Notes: generated from the letters alone by a model not told the origin. Shown: positions 27,729 through 36,342, numbered from the stretch's first letter. The stretch is DNA of 63,332 nt from Terriglobia bacterium (GCA_021324365.1 JAJPJE010000103.1:1-63332), one strand, 5' to 3'. Program-made: numbers and translations.

Positions 27729-28208
27729 TTAGGAGGGATGGGACTCCATGTACGAGCCGACGAGTGCGGCACAGTGCTCCACCAGGGACCTGTCTTCAGG
27801 CGTAAACGCGGCAGGGAAGTGACTGTCGATGTCGATTTCGCCCACGATCTTGCCATTCACCGAGATCGGCACAACAAGTTCGGACTTAGTCTCAATGGAA
27901 CACGCGAGGTAGCGCGGGTCCGAGTTGACGTCATCGACCACCAGAGTCTGTCCTGTCGAAACTGCAGCGCCACAGATGCCTTCATTTAGCGGAATGCGGA
28001 CGTGGGGCGTAATCGATCCGATAAATGGTCCGAGCACAAGCGTGTTCGGATCGTTCGGATCAACCATGTAGAAGCCGACCCAGTTGTACTTGAGAAAGTG
28101 CTGATTGAGAAGTTCGCAAATCCTTTGCATAAACGCTTCGAGCGACTGCTCCGTTGTCGCGAGCGCAGCGATTTCGTTCTGAACGGTCTGATGGTCGGTC
28201 GTGCTCAT
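27729..28208 (-). CDS. GAF-domain protein of the free methionine-(R)-sulfoxide reductase family
   Basis: 159 aa, a single GAF domain. The family motifs NWVGFYMVD, LVLGPF, EGICGAAV, YLAC, SELVVPI and DIDS are all visible. The Cys in GICG and the Cys in YLAC correspond to the resolving and catalytic cysteines known for fRMsr (E. coli C94 and C118 from memory). The third cysteine position before the GICG loop reads TPHVRIP, so one cysteine is missing. Likely reaction: reduction of free methionine-R-sulfoxide. It lies 9 nt after the BtuF-like gene. Confidence 0.82.
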   Translation of the reverse strand: MSTTDHQTVQNEIAALATTEQSLEAFMQRICELLNQHFLKYNWVGFYMVDPNDPNTLVLGPFIGSITPHVRIPLNEGICGAAVSTGQTLVVDDVNSDPRYLACSIETKSELVVPISVNGKIVGEIDIDSHFPAAFTPEDRSLVEHCAALVGSYMESHPS

Positions 28209-28217
28209 AGAAGCATT

Positions 28218-29054
28218 TTACTGTGCCGATCTGGCGGGAGCTGAAAAGCTTGCCTCGATCCGACGCAGACGTGCAGGAGCAGGGAATATCTCGGGATGAA
28301 TGGCAGCAGCTAGAGCGTGCAGCCCTTCGATGAGGGTGGGCGCCGGAGTGTTCAACCACTCATCAGGAATGCAGAAGACGCGGCCGCTTACGGCGGCGGT
28401 TATGCGCTCCCAATCACGATCGCGAACAAGTTTTTCGAGTGGCACGCGGTCCCCGGCACCGCACCAGGCTGCAATAACAACATCCGGATTAACCTGGGCG
28501 ATTGCTTCGGCAGTGGTGTGTTGTCCAGGGTTGCCGACAAACTCACCGCCTGCGGCTTCGACCAGCTCCGCAACCCAGGCTTGTGAATGGATAATTGGCT
28601 TGCCCCATTCTTCGCAATAAACCGTACGTCGAATGCCTGCCGGAACGCGATCTCGAACCGCAGCAATTTCCTTCTGCATTCGACCAATCACAGCGGCAAC
28701 CCGGCCTGGCGCGCCAAGTGCTCCGGCGATGAGCGCGATATCCGAGTAGATGTTCACCAGTGTGCGCGGCGAGAGCAGCAGCACAGGTACTGCGCAGTTC
28801 AGAATCTCGGTAACGGACTTCTCCTGGTACGGCACACAGGCGATTACGAGATCGGGCTGGGCAGAGCGAATCTGCTCAGCTTGAGCGGTCCAGGAGTCAG
28901 ACAAGATGATGCGATCACCAACTTCGGGGCATATCTCTCGGCAGTACTTTGTGCAGGCCACCACGCGACCGAGCAAGCCCAGTTCTTTAATGATGGCGGT
29001 AACGCTGGGCTGAAGCGAGGCAACGCGCCGTGGGAAAATGTTTATTCCGCTCAT
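28218..29054 (-). CDS. BtuF-like cobalamin-binding-type protein without signal peptide
   Basis: 278 aa from ATG 29054, 4 nt downstream of the radical SAM stop. The fold follows class III periplasmic binding proteins: RVASLQPSVTAIIKELGL, RIILSDSW, PDLVIACVPY, then a long linker helix and a second lobe with VYCEEWGKPI and NPDVVIAAWCGAG. No signal peptide or lipobox appears at this or the next upstream start (29120). It therefore probably works in the cytoplasm, or loads a corrinoid or iron chelate for the neighbouring enzyme. No ABC permease or ATPase lies beside it. Confidence 0.78.
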   Translation of the reverse strand: MSGINIFPRRVASLQPSVTAIIKELGLLGRVVACTKYCREICPEVGDRIILSDSWTAQAEQIRSAQPDLVIACVPYQEKSVTEILNCAVPVLLLSPRTLVNIYSDIALIAGALGAPGRVAAVIGRMQKEIAAVRDRVPAGIRRTVYCEEWGKPIIHSQAWVAELVEAAGGEFVGNPGQHTTAEAIAQVNPDVVIAAWCGAGDRVPLEKLVRDRDWERITAAVSGRVFCIPDEWLNTPAPTLIEGLHALAAAIHPEIFPAPARLRRIEASFSAPARSAQ

Positions 29055-29058
29055 TAGA

Positions 29059-30228
29059 TCAGCTGGCCAGCGGGGCGTCTCCCACTCTGAATCTCTCGAA
29101 CGTGATTGCTGGAATTTCAAGTAACCGATTCCAGCGGTGCTTCAGGTATGACCAGGGGATGTGGAACAGAAGCACTCTGCGACTGAACTTCGTCGACCCA
29201 TGGATGAAGCAGGAATGCGTACACCAGCATTTCGCTTTTGGGATTTCTGCCACCTCTTTCTTCATCTCGGCTGATTGCATTGCTGCCGTCAAGTTGTAGT
29301 CGTACTCGCGAAGATCGCCGAGCTTCGAGCGCAGTTCGCAGGCGCGGAAGTGGCCGTCGTGGTCGATCACAAATGTAGTCTGGCCGGCGGTGCAAGCCAT
29401 GGGCCACGGCTTATCGCTGTAATGATTCTGTTCGTGCAAATCGAAGTGCAGTTTGATATTTCCGAGATAGTACGCCCGTGCGAACCGGCGCGCGGCTCCA
29501 GAGAGACGCGCAAATAGCTTGTCGGCATAGCGCTCGTGAAACCACATTAGCTGATGGTGCAACGCGGCCAGGTCGCCTTTCGGAATCTTCCTGAGCGAAG
29601 GGTCCATCGGGCTGCCCCGAACAATCTCGAAATAATGCCCATCAGGATTGGCATCTTCCATCATCTTCCGCCCGAGGTCCACCAGTTCTCGGTAATTCTC
29701 TGCAGTTACACAGCTCACTACGTTACGTCGGAGTCGGCGCTCATTGTGCCACTTCTGATCGGCAAGGCGGATTGTTGCGAGAGTCTTCTCGAAATTATTA
29801 GGAACTCCACGGATGGCATCGTGTGTGTTCGCGAGCCCGTCGAGAGAGAAGTTGAGGTCGATCACCAGCTCCGGACAACGGGCCAGAAGCGGAGAAATGA
29901 CGCTCTCCATCTTTGCTGGAAGCAAGCCGTTTGTCGGCAGATTCACATGCCGCATGCCATTATTTAGGTAGAAAAGCTCAATGATCTCGGCGAGTTCTTT
30001 TCGAAGGAACGGCTCGCCACCGGAGATCCAGAGTTTGTGAAATGCCGGTGCGGTCTGGCTAATGCGTTCGAGCTTGTCAAAGCTGAGATCCCGGCCTTGA
30101 TTCAGTTCGTCCCAGTAAAAGCAGGTGCGACATAGGGAATTGCAGGTTGAGGTTACAAAGAGGAATACGGATTCCAGCGCTTTCGGGCGAAAGACGCCGC
30201 GGGCATAATGAAAATACTGGAAGGCCAC
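29059..30228 (-). CDS. radical SAM protein with C-terminal SPASM-like cysteines
   Basis: 389 aa from GTG 30228, chosen because GGAG lies 6 nt upstream; a longer open frame to 30657 is antisense noise. The cluster motif CNSLCRTC (CX3CX2C) near residue 25 binds a 4Fe-4S cluster; ISGGEPFLR is the SAM-binding GGE motif. C-terminal cysteines in MACTAGQTTF, FRACELR and CWCTHSCF suggest an auxiliary cluster of the SPASM/twitch type. Such enzymes modify peptides or small molecules by radical chemistry. No precursor peptide gene is evident. It heads the operon with the BtuF-like gene. Confidence 0.85.
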   Translation of the reverse strand: MAFQYFHYARGVFRPKALESVFLFVTSTCNSLCRTCFYWDELNQGRDLSFDKLERISQTAPAFHKLWISGGEPFLRKELAEIIELFYLNNGMRHVNLPTNGLLPAKMESVISPLLARCPELVIDLNFSLDGLANTHDAIRGVPNNFEKTLATIRLADQKWHNERRLRRNVVSCVTAENYRELVDLGRKMMEDANPDGHYFEIVRGSPMDPSLRKIPKGDLAALHHQLMWFHERYADKLFARLSGAARRFARAYYLGNIKLHFDLHEQNHYSDKPWPMACTAGQTTFVIDHDGHFRACELRSKLGDLREYDYNLTAAMQSAEMKKEVAEIPKAKCWCTHSCFIHGSTKFSRRVLLFHIPWSYLKHRWNRLLEIPAITFERFRVGDAPLAS

Positions 30229-30337
30229 CTGTGCTCCTCTCCCGACTGGTGACAGCAATTGTAGTCGAACGACTGGCAAGTAGCCTGAAGCCCGGGTTTG
30301 TGCTACTCGGCACGGCTCACCGTTACAATCAGAAGAA

Positions 30338-30691
30338 ATGTATTCGAAGCAGGTATTGGACCATTTTGAGCACCCGCGGTTTGCCGGTGAGTTGCCGGAT
30401 CCGACGGTTCGGGTCGACGTCGAAAATCCCGTCTGCGGCGACCGGTTGCGGTTGGCGCTGCGCATTGAGAAAAATAAGATTGTCGAGGTCCGCTTTAAAG
30501 CAATGGGCTGCGTCCCAAGCATGGCCTGTGCCTCGCGACTTGCAGAGATGTTGAGCGCAACCAGCCTGGAGCACGCGCGAACACTGCGTCGCGAGGACCT
30601 GATTGAAAGTCTTGGTGGACTTCCAGACGCTTCTGCCCATGCAGCGTATCTCGCCATGGATGCGCTTTGCCAAGCACTTCGGTCTCTGTGA
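30338..30691 (+). CDS. IscU/NifU-N-type iron-sulfur scaffold protein
   Basis: 117 aa. The three scaffold cysteines are in NPVCGD (near residue 32), in the MGCVPSMACAS segment and in DALCQAL near the end, matching IscU topology, although the middle motif has an extra Cys and lacks the LPPVK chaperone-binding motif. It would assemble and hand on Fe-S clusters in the cytoplasm. It is divergent from the radical SAM gene, with 109 nt shared upstream; no iscS or hscBA is near. Confidence 0.8.
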   Translation: MYSKQVLDHFEHPRFAGELPDPTVRVDVENPVCGDRLRLALRIEKNKIVEVRFKAMGCVPSMACASRLAEMLSATSLEHARTLRREDLIESLGGLPDASAHAAYLAMDALCQALRSL

Positions 30692-30696
30692 TCGAG

Positions 30697-31419
30697 TCAG
30701 CCCCTTCTCCGGTCGGGGTAGTAAATGGTCCAGCCATTCTGACGGGCGGCCTTCTCCAGATCCGGGTTCGGATTCACGACAAATGGATGGCGTGCCAGCA
30801 TCAACATGGCTTCATCGAACATTGAGTTACCGAAAGCTGCGTCCGGCTTTGCTCCCACCACCTCGTTAATGGCGAGCGCTTTGCCCACTCCCGATGGGAC
30901 GCGAAGCAGGCGATCGGTCGCTTTGCCATCTTCGCAATGTACGCATGCTGCGAGCACATGGTCCGCCGGAATTAGGAATTCCTTTACTCCCTCGCGTACC
31001 ACCCAATCGTTGGTAGAAGATACGGCCCACAAATCGCAGCCTTGATCTGCTAAAGCACGAGTAAGTACCAGCATCTCTGGAAAGATGGTCGGAGCTACCA
31101 TTTCGCGGAAATAGGGTGCCACTTCGCGTTCCAGATCGGAGATCGCCATCCCCTGATGGACAGTGACCATTTCGCCACACATGTCGTCTTCGCTGACTTC
31201 GCCTCGCTTGTAGCTGGCGTACCGATCTCTCAGCCACTGGGCGATGCGCGGGTCGAGTAGATCGTGCTCCAGTTCCCAGCGATAGAAGAGTTCGCCGGAA
31301 TCACTGTCCCAGAGCGTTCCGTCGCAGTCGAACACGGCGATTTGCGGCCGGAGTTCGAGTACGGAGTCTATGAATTTGCGAGCCGAGGGGGAGATCACCG
31401 ACATTGCTTGAATGCTCAT
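30697..31419 (-). CDS. HAD-superfamily phosphatase, SerB-like
   Basis: 240 aa from ATG 31419. HAD motif I is VFDCDGTLWD (nucleophile Asp), motif II is AVSSTND and motif IV is AAFGNSMFDEAML. An alpha-helical cap lies between motif I and II, as in phosphoserine phosphatase-type enzymes. The substrate cannot be named. It follows the MobA-like transferase by 13 nt on the same strand, so the two may act on the same sugar- or nucleotide-phosphate chemistry (inference). Confidence 0.82.
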   Translation of the reverse strand: MSIQAMSVISPSARKFIDSVLELRPQIAVFDCDGTLWDSDSGELFYRWELEHDLLDPRIAQWLRDRYASYKRGEVSEDDMCGEMVTVHQGMAISDLEREVAPYFREMVAPTIFPEMLVLTRALADQGCDLWAVSSTNDWVVREGVKEFLIPADHVLAACVHCEDGKATDRLLRVPSGVGKALAINEVVGAKPDAAFGNSMFDEAMLMLARHPFVVNPNPDLEKAARQNGWTIYYPDRRRG

Positions 31420-31432
31420 TTTTGTCTTGGTT

Positions 31433-32059
31433 TCACCGTGCAAGGGAAGAAGCGGCTGTGCCCAATAGTTTCTGGTAATCCTCAGGCGTGTCGATATTGG
31501 CGACAGTTAGCGGATCGGTTACTTCTACGTAGGCGATTTTCGACTCGTGCTTGTGCCTGATGTCGCGGGCATTCGAGGTTACGGGTGCATCCAGAAACGC
31601 CCCGATCATTTCGCGCGAGATAAAGATCGGGTGGCCGTGCCGGCCCTGAAAAGAGGGAACAACTGCCCAATCGTCCTGGTTAATCAGCCGTAAGAAATGC
31701 TCTTTCAGGTAAGAAATTGTTAATTGTTCAGGAGCGGGTCGGTCCACCAGTGTGAGAATTGCAGAATCCCGTCCGCGGTTTAGTACTTCCTGAACTCCGA
31801 CCTGTAAAGAACTGAACTGACCGCGCTCGGGCTCGGGATTCACCACCAGGAAGGCTCCTAGTGAATCTACAGTCGTGCGAAGCTCGTTCGCATTCGCCCC
31901 CGCGACCACCAGAACCATATCGCAGAACGGCGATAAAGCGTGAATCGCAGAACTGAGGAACGTTCCGTCTCGCCAAGGCAGTAGCGCCTTCGGCCGGCCC
32001 ATCCTCGACGATTCTCCGGCGGCTAGAATTACGCCGCAAAAACTGGGTGCGCGACTCAT
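31433..32059 (-). CDS. MobA/MocA-like nucleotidyltransferase
   Basis: 208 aa from ATG 32059. N-terminal nucleotide-binding signature VILAAGESSRMGRPKALLPW (GT-A fold), then LTLVDRPAP as the metal-binding region and GRHGHPIFISR, a motif seen in molybdenum-cofactor cytidylyl/guanylyltransferases. It probably attaches CTP or GTP to molybdopterin, although MobA-like enzymes for other substrates share these motifs. The YedY-like Mo enzyme at 40.2 kb is not linked. Confidence 0.82.
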   Translation of the reverse strand: MSRAPSFCGVILAAGESSRMGRPKALLPWRDGTFLSSAIHALSPFCDMVLVVAGANANELRTTVDSLGAFLVVNPEPERGQFSSLQVGVQEVLNRGRDSAILTLVDRPAPEQLTISYLKEHFLRLINQDDWAVVPSFQGRHGHPIFISREMIGAFLDAPVTSNARDIRHKHESKIAYVEVTDPLTVANIDTPEDYQKLLGTAASSLAR

Positions 32060-32184
32060 TTCAAAACTGTACCAGAACAAGATAGCCTATTACACGTCAG
32101 CAACCGCAGGCGGTTCATAGAGGCAAAAGGCCGAAAACTGCGATTTGTGGTCTAAAAAGAAAAACGTGAACACAAACGCGAATT

Positions 32185-32898
32185 ATGAAATCTAAGTTAA
32201 ACAGTGTGTGGGATTATCCAGCCGGGTCGAACATGAGTACGAGCACGTGGAAGTTTGAACTAGAAACGGAAAAAGCTCACCTCTGGGCGCAGATTGGCGT
32301 CGTCTTCCTTTTGATTGAACTGGCGCTGTGGACCGTCGGATCCGTTCAAAAGATATTCTCCCTCGTCGCCCTGGTCGTAATCTTTGGCTTGACCATAGCG
32401 AACCGGCACAGCCCGCGAGAGCTCGGTATAGGCAGCGAGGGGTTCTGGCGGGCGACAATCGCTATCCCGATCGCCTTTCTGGTAGCTGGCGGTTTCCTTG
32501 CCGTGGGGGCCTGGGCAGGCACGCTGCGAGTTCTGTTTGGCCATGGGTCAGTGGCTCTGCATGCTCTCGGCTACGCGGTCTGGTCGATCGAGCAGGAGTT
32601 TATCCTGAACTCGTTCTTTTACATGCTGCTGGAGCGGTTGCTGGGAAACACCCACCGGACCGCTTTTCTGGCGGCATTGCTATTTTCTTTTGCCCATATC
32701 CCGAACCCCATCCTGGTGCCCGCGACACTACTGGGTGGATGGCTTTTCGTTGAGGGCTTCCGCCGGTGGAGGAATATCTATCCTCTTGGGATTGCGCACG
32801 CAGCGTTAGGATTATCGCTCGCCGTCACAGTACCCGACCCCTGGATGCACCACATGCGCGTGGGATTGTCGTTTTTTCGCTTTCACATACATGTGTAA
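32185..32898 (+). CDS. CPBP-like membrane protein, protease motif partly altered
   Basis: 237 aa, at least six hydrophobic helices. CPBP/Abi protease motifs are visible in weakened form: IEQEFILNSFFYMLLER where EExxxR is expected, FAHIPNP for FxxxH, and GIAHAALG for HxxxB. Active members cleave membrane proteins; here motif 1 has EQE rather than EE and the Arg is displaced, so activity is doubtful. Start ATG 32185; ATG 32233 is possible. It is followed by the TetR gene. Confidence 0.68.
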   Translation: MKSKLNSVWDYPAGSNMSTSTWKFELETEKAHLWAQIGVVFLLIELALWTVGSVQKIFSLVALVVIFGLTIANRHSPRELGIGSEGFWRATIAIPIAFLVAGGFLAVGAWAGTLRVLFGHGSVALHALGYAVWSIEQEFILNSFFYMLLERLLGNTHRTAFLAALLFSFAHIPNPILVPATLLGGWLFVEGFRRWRNIYPLGIAHAALGLSLAVTVPDPWMHHMRVGLSFFRFHIHV

Positions 32899-32944
32899 GC
32901 AGTAGGCGAGGTTGACCGCAGGTTATCGCCGGCGTAGAAAGTAA

Positions 32945-32956
32945 GTAAGTACTTAC
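32945..32956. promoter_or_regulatory. 12-bp palindrome touching the TetR gene start
   Basis: GTAAGTACTTAC is a perfect palindrome that ends 2 nt before the ATG of the TetR-family gene and sits inside a GTAAGTAAGT direct repeat. Position and form fit an autorepressor operator. Confidence 0.45.
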
Positions 32957-32958
32957 AC

Positions 32959-33561
32959 ATGGGTCATCACGTCCGTATCTCGTCGGAAGACCGGCGGCAG
33001 CAGATCATTGAAGTGGCCACCAGCCTGTTTGCTCGTCAGGGATTCGAGGGCACAACCACGCGGCAGATCGCCGAGTCCGCCGAGATTAATGAGGCGATTA
33101 TCTTTCGCCACTTCTCCACGAAGGAGGAGTTGTACTGGGCGGTAATTGAGGACCAGTGCCGCATCCGCGCGGGCCGCGAGAAACTAGAGCAGGCCCTGGC
33201 CTCCGGTGGAGATGACGAGCACGTCTTCATGACAATTGCGCGCGAGTTCCTTGCCCGTGATGCCACCCTGCCTCGATTGCTCCTGTTTAGCGCTTTGGAG
33301 CGCCACGAGCTTTCGCAGCGATTCTTCAAGGTACACGTGGCCTCTTATTACGAAATCCTGGGGGATTACATAAGGAGGCGCATTTCCGAAGGCGGTTTTC
33401 GAGAGGTGGATCCCATTCTTGCGGCGCGAGCTTTTTTCGGAATGCTCGTCTATCACTTCCAGGTACAAGAGCTATTTGGCGCCAAGCACTTCTATAACAT
33501 CGGCCTGGAGGACACCGTAAAAACGTTCGTCAATATTTGGCTGAAGGGGATGAGACCCTAG
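32959..33561 (+). CDS. TetR-family transcriptional regulator
   Basis: 200 aa. N-terminal TetR helix-turn-helix: RRQQIIEVATSLFARQGFEG followed by TTRQIAESAEINEAIIFRHF, with the tail typical of the family (STKEELYWAVIE). The ligand-binding C-domain is variable. It is a cytoplasmic repressor. A palindrome directly at its start suggests autoregulation, and it could also control the convergent old yellow enzyme or the upstream CPBP-like gene (inference). Confidence 0.92.
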   Translation: MGHHVRISSEDRRQQIIEVATSLFARQGFEGTTTRQIAESAEINEAIIFRHFSTKEELYWAVIEDQCRIRAGREKLEQALASGGDDEHVFMTIAREFLARDATLPRLLLFSALERHELSQRFFKVHVASYYEILGDYIRRRISEGGFREVDPILAARAFFGMLVYHFQVQELFGAKHFYNIGLEDTVKTFVNIWLKGMRP

Positions 33562-33625
33562 GAAATCAGTTGATCGGCAACTCGCCATCGGGCGATTTAA
33601 AATCCGAGATCCGAATGCGTGACCC

Positions 33626-34693
33626 TCAGTCGCGTGCGCGCTCGTACTGCTCCGGCCACGCGATTTTCTGGTGAACAGCCCGCGCTGCATGCAGCGGCCA
33701 GTAGGGCTGCCTGAGGAACTCGCGAGCCAATAACACAGCGTCAGCCTGTCCGGTACGAATGATCGTGTCCGCCTGCAGCGGAGACGTGATCAGGCCAACC
33801 GTGCCGGTCAGAATTTCGGCTTCGTGGCGAATCCGCTCGGCAAATTGCGTCTGATAGCCGGGGCCAATGGGGATGACGGCATTTGGCACCAGCCCACCAG
33901 AAGAGCAGTCCACGAAGTCCACGCCAAGCGGTTTCAGCCTGCGCGCAAGTTCAACGGACTGGCCAATATCCCAGCCACCCTCGACCCAGTCTGTCGAGGA
34001 GATTCGCACGAACAGCGGCAGAGTCTCTGGCCAGACCTCGCGGACAGCGGCAACGACCTCACACACGAGGCGAACTCGATTATCAAAGCTCCCGCCGTAC
34101 TGGTCTTGCCTCTGATTGCTCAGCGGAGACAGGAACTCATGTAGCAGGTAACCATGAGCCGCGTGTATCTCTATAACGCGAAAACCGGCTCGTAGGGCTC
34201 GTTGTGCAGCCTGCTTGAATGCTGCCACGGTTTGCTGAATCTGTTCCACGTTGAGCTGCTGCGGGACCTGGTATCCGGGAGCAAACGCCAACGGGCTTGG
34301 CGCCCAAATGGGCATCCAGCCTCCGGCGTCCGGGCCCACGGGAGATCCGCCTTTCCAGGGCACGGCAGTGCTCGCCTTGCGCCCCGCATGCGCAAGTTGC
34401 ATCCCTGCTACTGACCCCTGCGAGTCGAGGAATCGTACGATGCGTGCGAGGAAATCGACGTGGGCATCCTGCCAGATGCCCAGGTCTTGCGGGCTGATGC
34501 GACCTTCGGGTGTTACTGCCGTGGCTTCGGTGAAGACCAGGGCAGCGCGACCCACAGCGCGGGAGCCGAGGTGTACCAGGTGCCAGTCATTGGCGAATCC
34601 GTCTTCACTGGAATATTGGCACATTGGCGAAACGAAAATACGATTCGGGAACTGAAGAGAGCGGACGGAAAGCGTTTCGAACAGGCTAGCCAT
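33626..34693 (-). CDS. old yellow enzyme, NADH:flavin oxidoreductase (YqjM-like)
   Basis: 355 aa. FMN-binding TIM barrel of the YqjM/thermophilic-like class: SPMCQYSSEDG with the redox-tuning Cys near residue 25, MQLAHAGRKAS, HAAHGYLLHEFLSP with the substrate-binding His pair, and VRISSTDWVEGG. It reduces activated C=C bonds with NADPH and is often linked with electrophile or oxidative stress. Its 3' end faces the TetR gene, 64 nt away. Confidence 0.93.
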   Translation of the reverse strand: MASLFETLSVRSLQFPNRIFVSPMCQYSSEDGFANDWHLVHLGSRAVGRAALVFTEATAVTPEGRISPQDLGIWQDAHVDFLARIVRFLDSQGSVAGMQLAHAGRKASTAVPWKGGSPVGPDAGGWMPIWAPSPLAFAPGYQVPQQLNVEQIQQTVAAFKQAAQRALRAGFRVIEIHAAHGYLLHEFLSPLSNQRQDQYGGSFDNRVRLVCEVVAAVREVWPETLPLFVRISSTDWVEGGWDIGQSVELARRLKPLGVDFVDCSSGGLVPNAVIPIGPGYQTQFAERIRHEAEILTGTVGLITSPLQADTIIRTGQADAVLLAREFLRQPYWPLHAARAVHQKIAWPEQYERARD

Positions 34694-34923
34694 GAGAAGT
34701 TCTTTCGGAAAGATAGTCTAACGGAATCGCGCGTATCAGCCGATTCAGTACACGGAAACCGCTGAAAACTCGCTTGAGAGCTGCTGGCTGTCGAAACGGC
34801 CCGGCTATTTTCGCGAGAGTTTTCAATCGTTTGGAAAAATGCGCGATTTTCGTCGGCTCCCCCGATTGCCGCATCCGACAAAGTGGGGTAACTTATTGTT
34901 GGCTTGCGTGACTGGGGTGCGCT

Positions 34924-35364
34924 ATGCCCGTACTTTTCCTGACTCTCGCTGCTCTGATTTTCTTTATCCTCGTGGTTACGGCCCTTGCTATTGCCCAGAT
35001 GGCGGAAAGAAGGGAATCGCGACGCCTTTCGCTGTACATACCGGGACGTCCGTTCTGTGTCATCTGCGTTGCTCAGGCGTTCGAAGAGGATTCCGCAATT
35101 CTCTGGGAGACTCAGGTACCGGCTCTGCAGTCGATCTGTACCGGCGGCAGTAAGGGTGTAACCGTGGACCGGGTTCGCCGAGCCTACAACGAATCCTCGA
35201 AGCGCTATCCTGAGCTGTATGATGGGACCAGTTTCGAGCACTGGCTCCGCTTCCTCGCTGACGCCGAATTGATCTGCATTGCTGACGAGAAAATATCTAT
35301 CACTCCTCAGGGCAGACAATTCTTGAAATATCGAATCATTCCCAAACCGGCCGTGGCCGCCTGA
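34924..35364 (+). CDS. membrane-anchored small protein with winged-helix-like C-terminus
   Basis: 146 aa. One N-terminal helix (VLFLTLAALIFFILVVTALA) followed by basic RRESRRLS, then a soluble part with alternating helices and a late beta pair: FLADAELICIADEKISITPQGRQFL, which looks like the wing of a winged-helix domain. Function is unknown. It is followed by the PD-(D/E)XK gene 105 nt downstream. Confidence 0.65.
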   Translation: MPVLFLTLAALIFFILVVTALAIAQMAERRESRRLSLYIPGRPFCVICVAQAFEEDSAILWETQVPALQSICTGGSKGVTVDRVRRAYNESSKRYPELYDGTSFEHWLRFLADAELICIADEKISITPQGRQFLKYRIIPKPAVAA

Positions 35365-35469
35365 ATTACAAGCGCTATTCCACGAATACCGACAGCCGGA
35401 CGGGGATTTTTAAACGCTAAATCAATCTCTCTTGATTCCGGCGGCTTGCGTTCACGATAAACTCTGGCT

Positions 35470-36342
35470 GTGAACGGAATTGCCAGGTCGGCAGGCAAAT
35501 TGCGGCGCGAATTGAGCGTTCGCGGCGAAGCTTACGCGCGAAAACACAAGCTTCCATATTGCCTTAGTTATGGCGAAGCTCCGGTGGTAGTTTTTGAACC
35601 CTCGTCTGACTACCATGGGAATTTCTTGCCAGAAACTTTTCGAGCTATCCAGCAGAATCCTGCATGGATGCGGCGTCTGAACAAAGTGCATACGCAAGCG
35701 AAATCGACTCTGCCGAAGAATTGGGATCATCGCTGGTGTGAATTGGACTCGTGCAATAGTTCCGACGCGTTGCTGATGAATATTTTTTGCCATCCGCAAA
35801 CTTTCGCGGATAGTCGCCTTATGTCATTTCTCGGGATTCAAAATGGCGAAGTGCCAGAATTCGGCGTGCGTGTCCGCGTACCGATGCTGGCAGAACGGAG
35901 CGATCGGACAGAAGTCGATATGATCATTGGCGACTTAATGATTGAGGCGAAGCTGACGGAGACTGACTTTCAAACCGCAACCCGGGAAAAGGTTGACCAG
36001 TACCGTGACTTCGCTGTCGTCTTCCATCGCAAATCACTGCCTGGACGGCAGGGCCGTTATGCGGGTTACCAGCTAATTCGAAATGTCCTGGCTGCTCACG
36101 CATTGGAAAAGTCTTTTTGTGTGCTTGCCGACGAAAGGCGTCCCGATCTGCGCGAGCAGTGGTTTGCAGTGATGAAATCCGTACGAAGCGCTGAACTGCG
36201 CACACGCTGCAAGATGCTGACCTGGCAGGAACTCGCAGAATTGCTTCCCGAGCGTGTGCGCGAATTTCTCGCTGGGAAATACGGTATCGGAGCGACCCGG
36301 GAACTCACCACGACTTGCAATTGCGAGCATGAGAATGTCTGA
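35470..36342 (+). CDS. PD-(D/E)XK nuclease-fold protein (PGN_0703-like)
   Basis: 290 aa. The nuclease core is EVDMIIGDLMIEAKLTETDF (about residues 155-175), giving the D-x(n)-EAK catalytic pattern, with a QYRDFAVV helix after it. The overall layout resembles the PGN_0703-type restriction-endonuclease-like family, whose members have no proven target. No methyltransferase or specificity gene is adjacent. The GTG start is unsupported by a clear ribosome site. The 3' end overlaps the nicotinate phosphoribosyltransferase gene by 14 nt, so the two are translated from one message. Confidence 0.68.
   Translation: MNGIARSAGKLRRELSVRGEAYARKHKLPYCLSYGEAPVVVFEPSSDYHGNFLPETFRAIQQNPAWMRRLNKVHTQAKSTLPKNWDHRWCELDSCNSSDALLMNIFCHPQTFADSRLMSFLGIQNGEVPEFGVRVRVPMLAERSDRTEVDMIIGDLMIEAKLTETDFQTATREKVDQYRDFAVVFHRKSLPGRQGRYAGYQLIRNVLAAHALEKSFCVLADERRPDLREQWFAVMKSVRSAELRTRCKMLTWQELAELLPERVREFLAGKYGIGATRELTTTCNCEHENV

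Noticed and set aside
30229-30657. Extended N-terminus of the radical SAM protein (143 extra residues)
   Set aside because: It is antisense to the IscU-like gene, has shadow composition, and GTG 30228 carries a good ribosome site.
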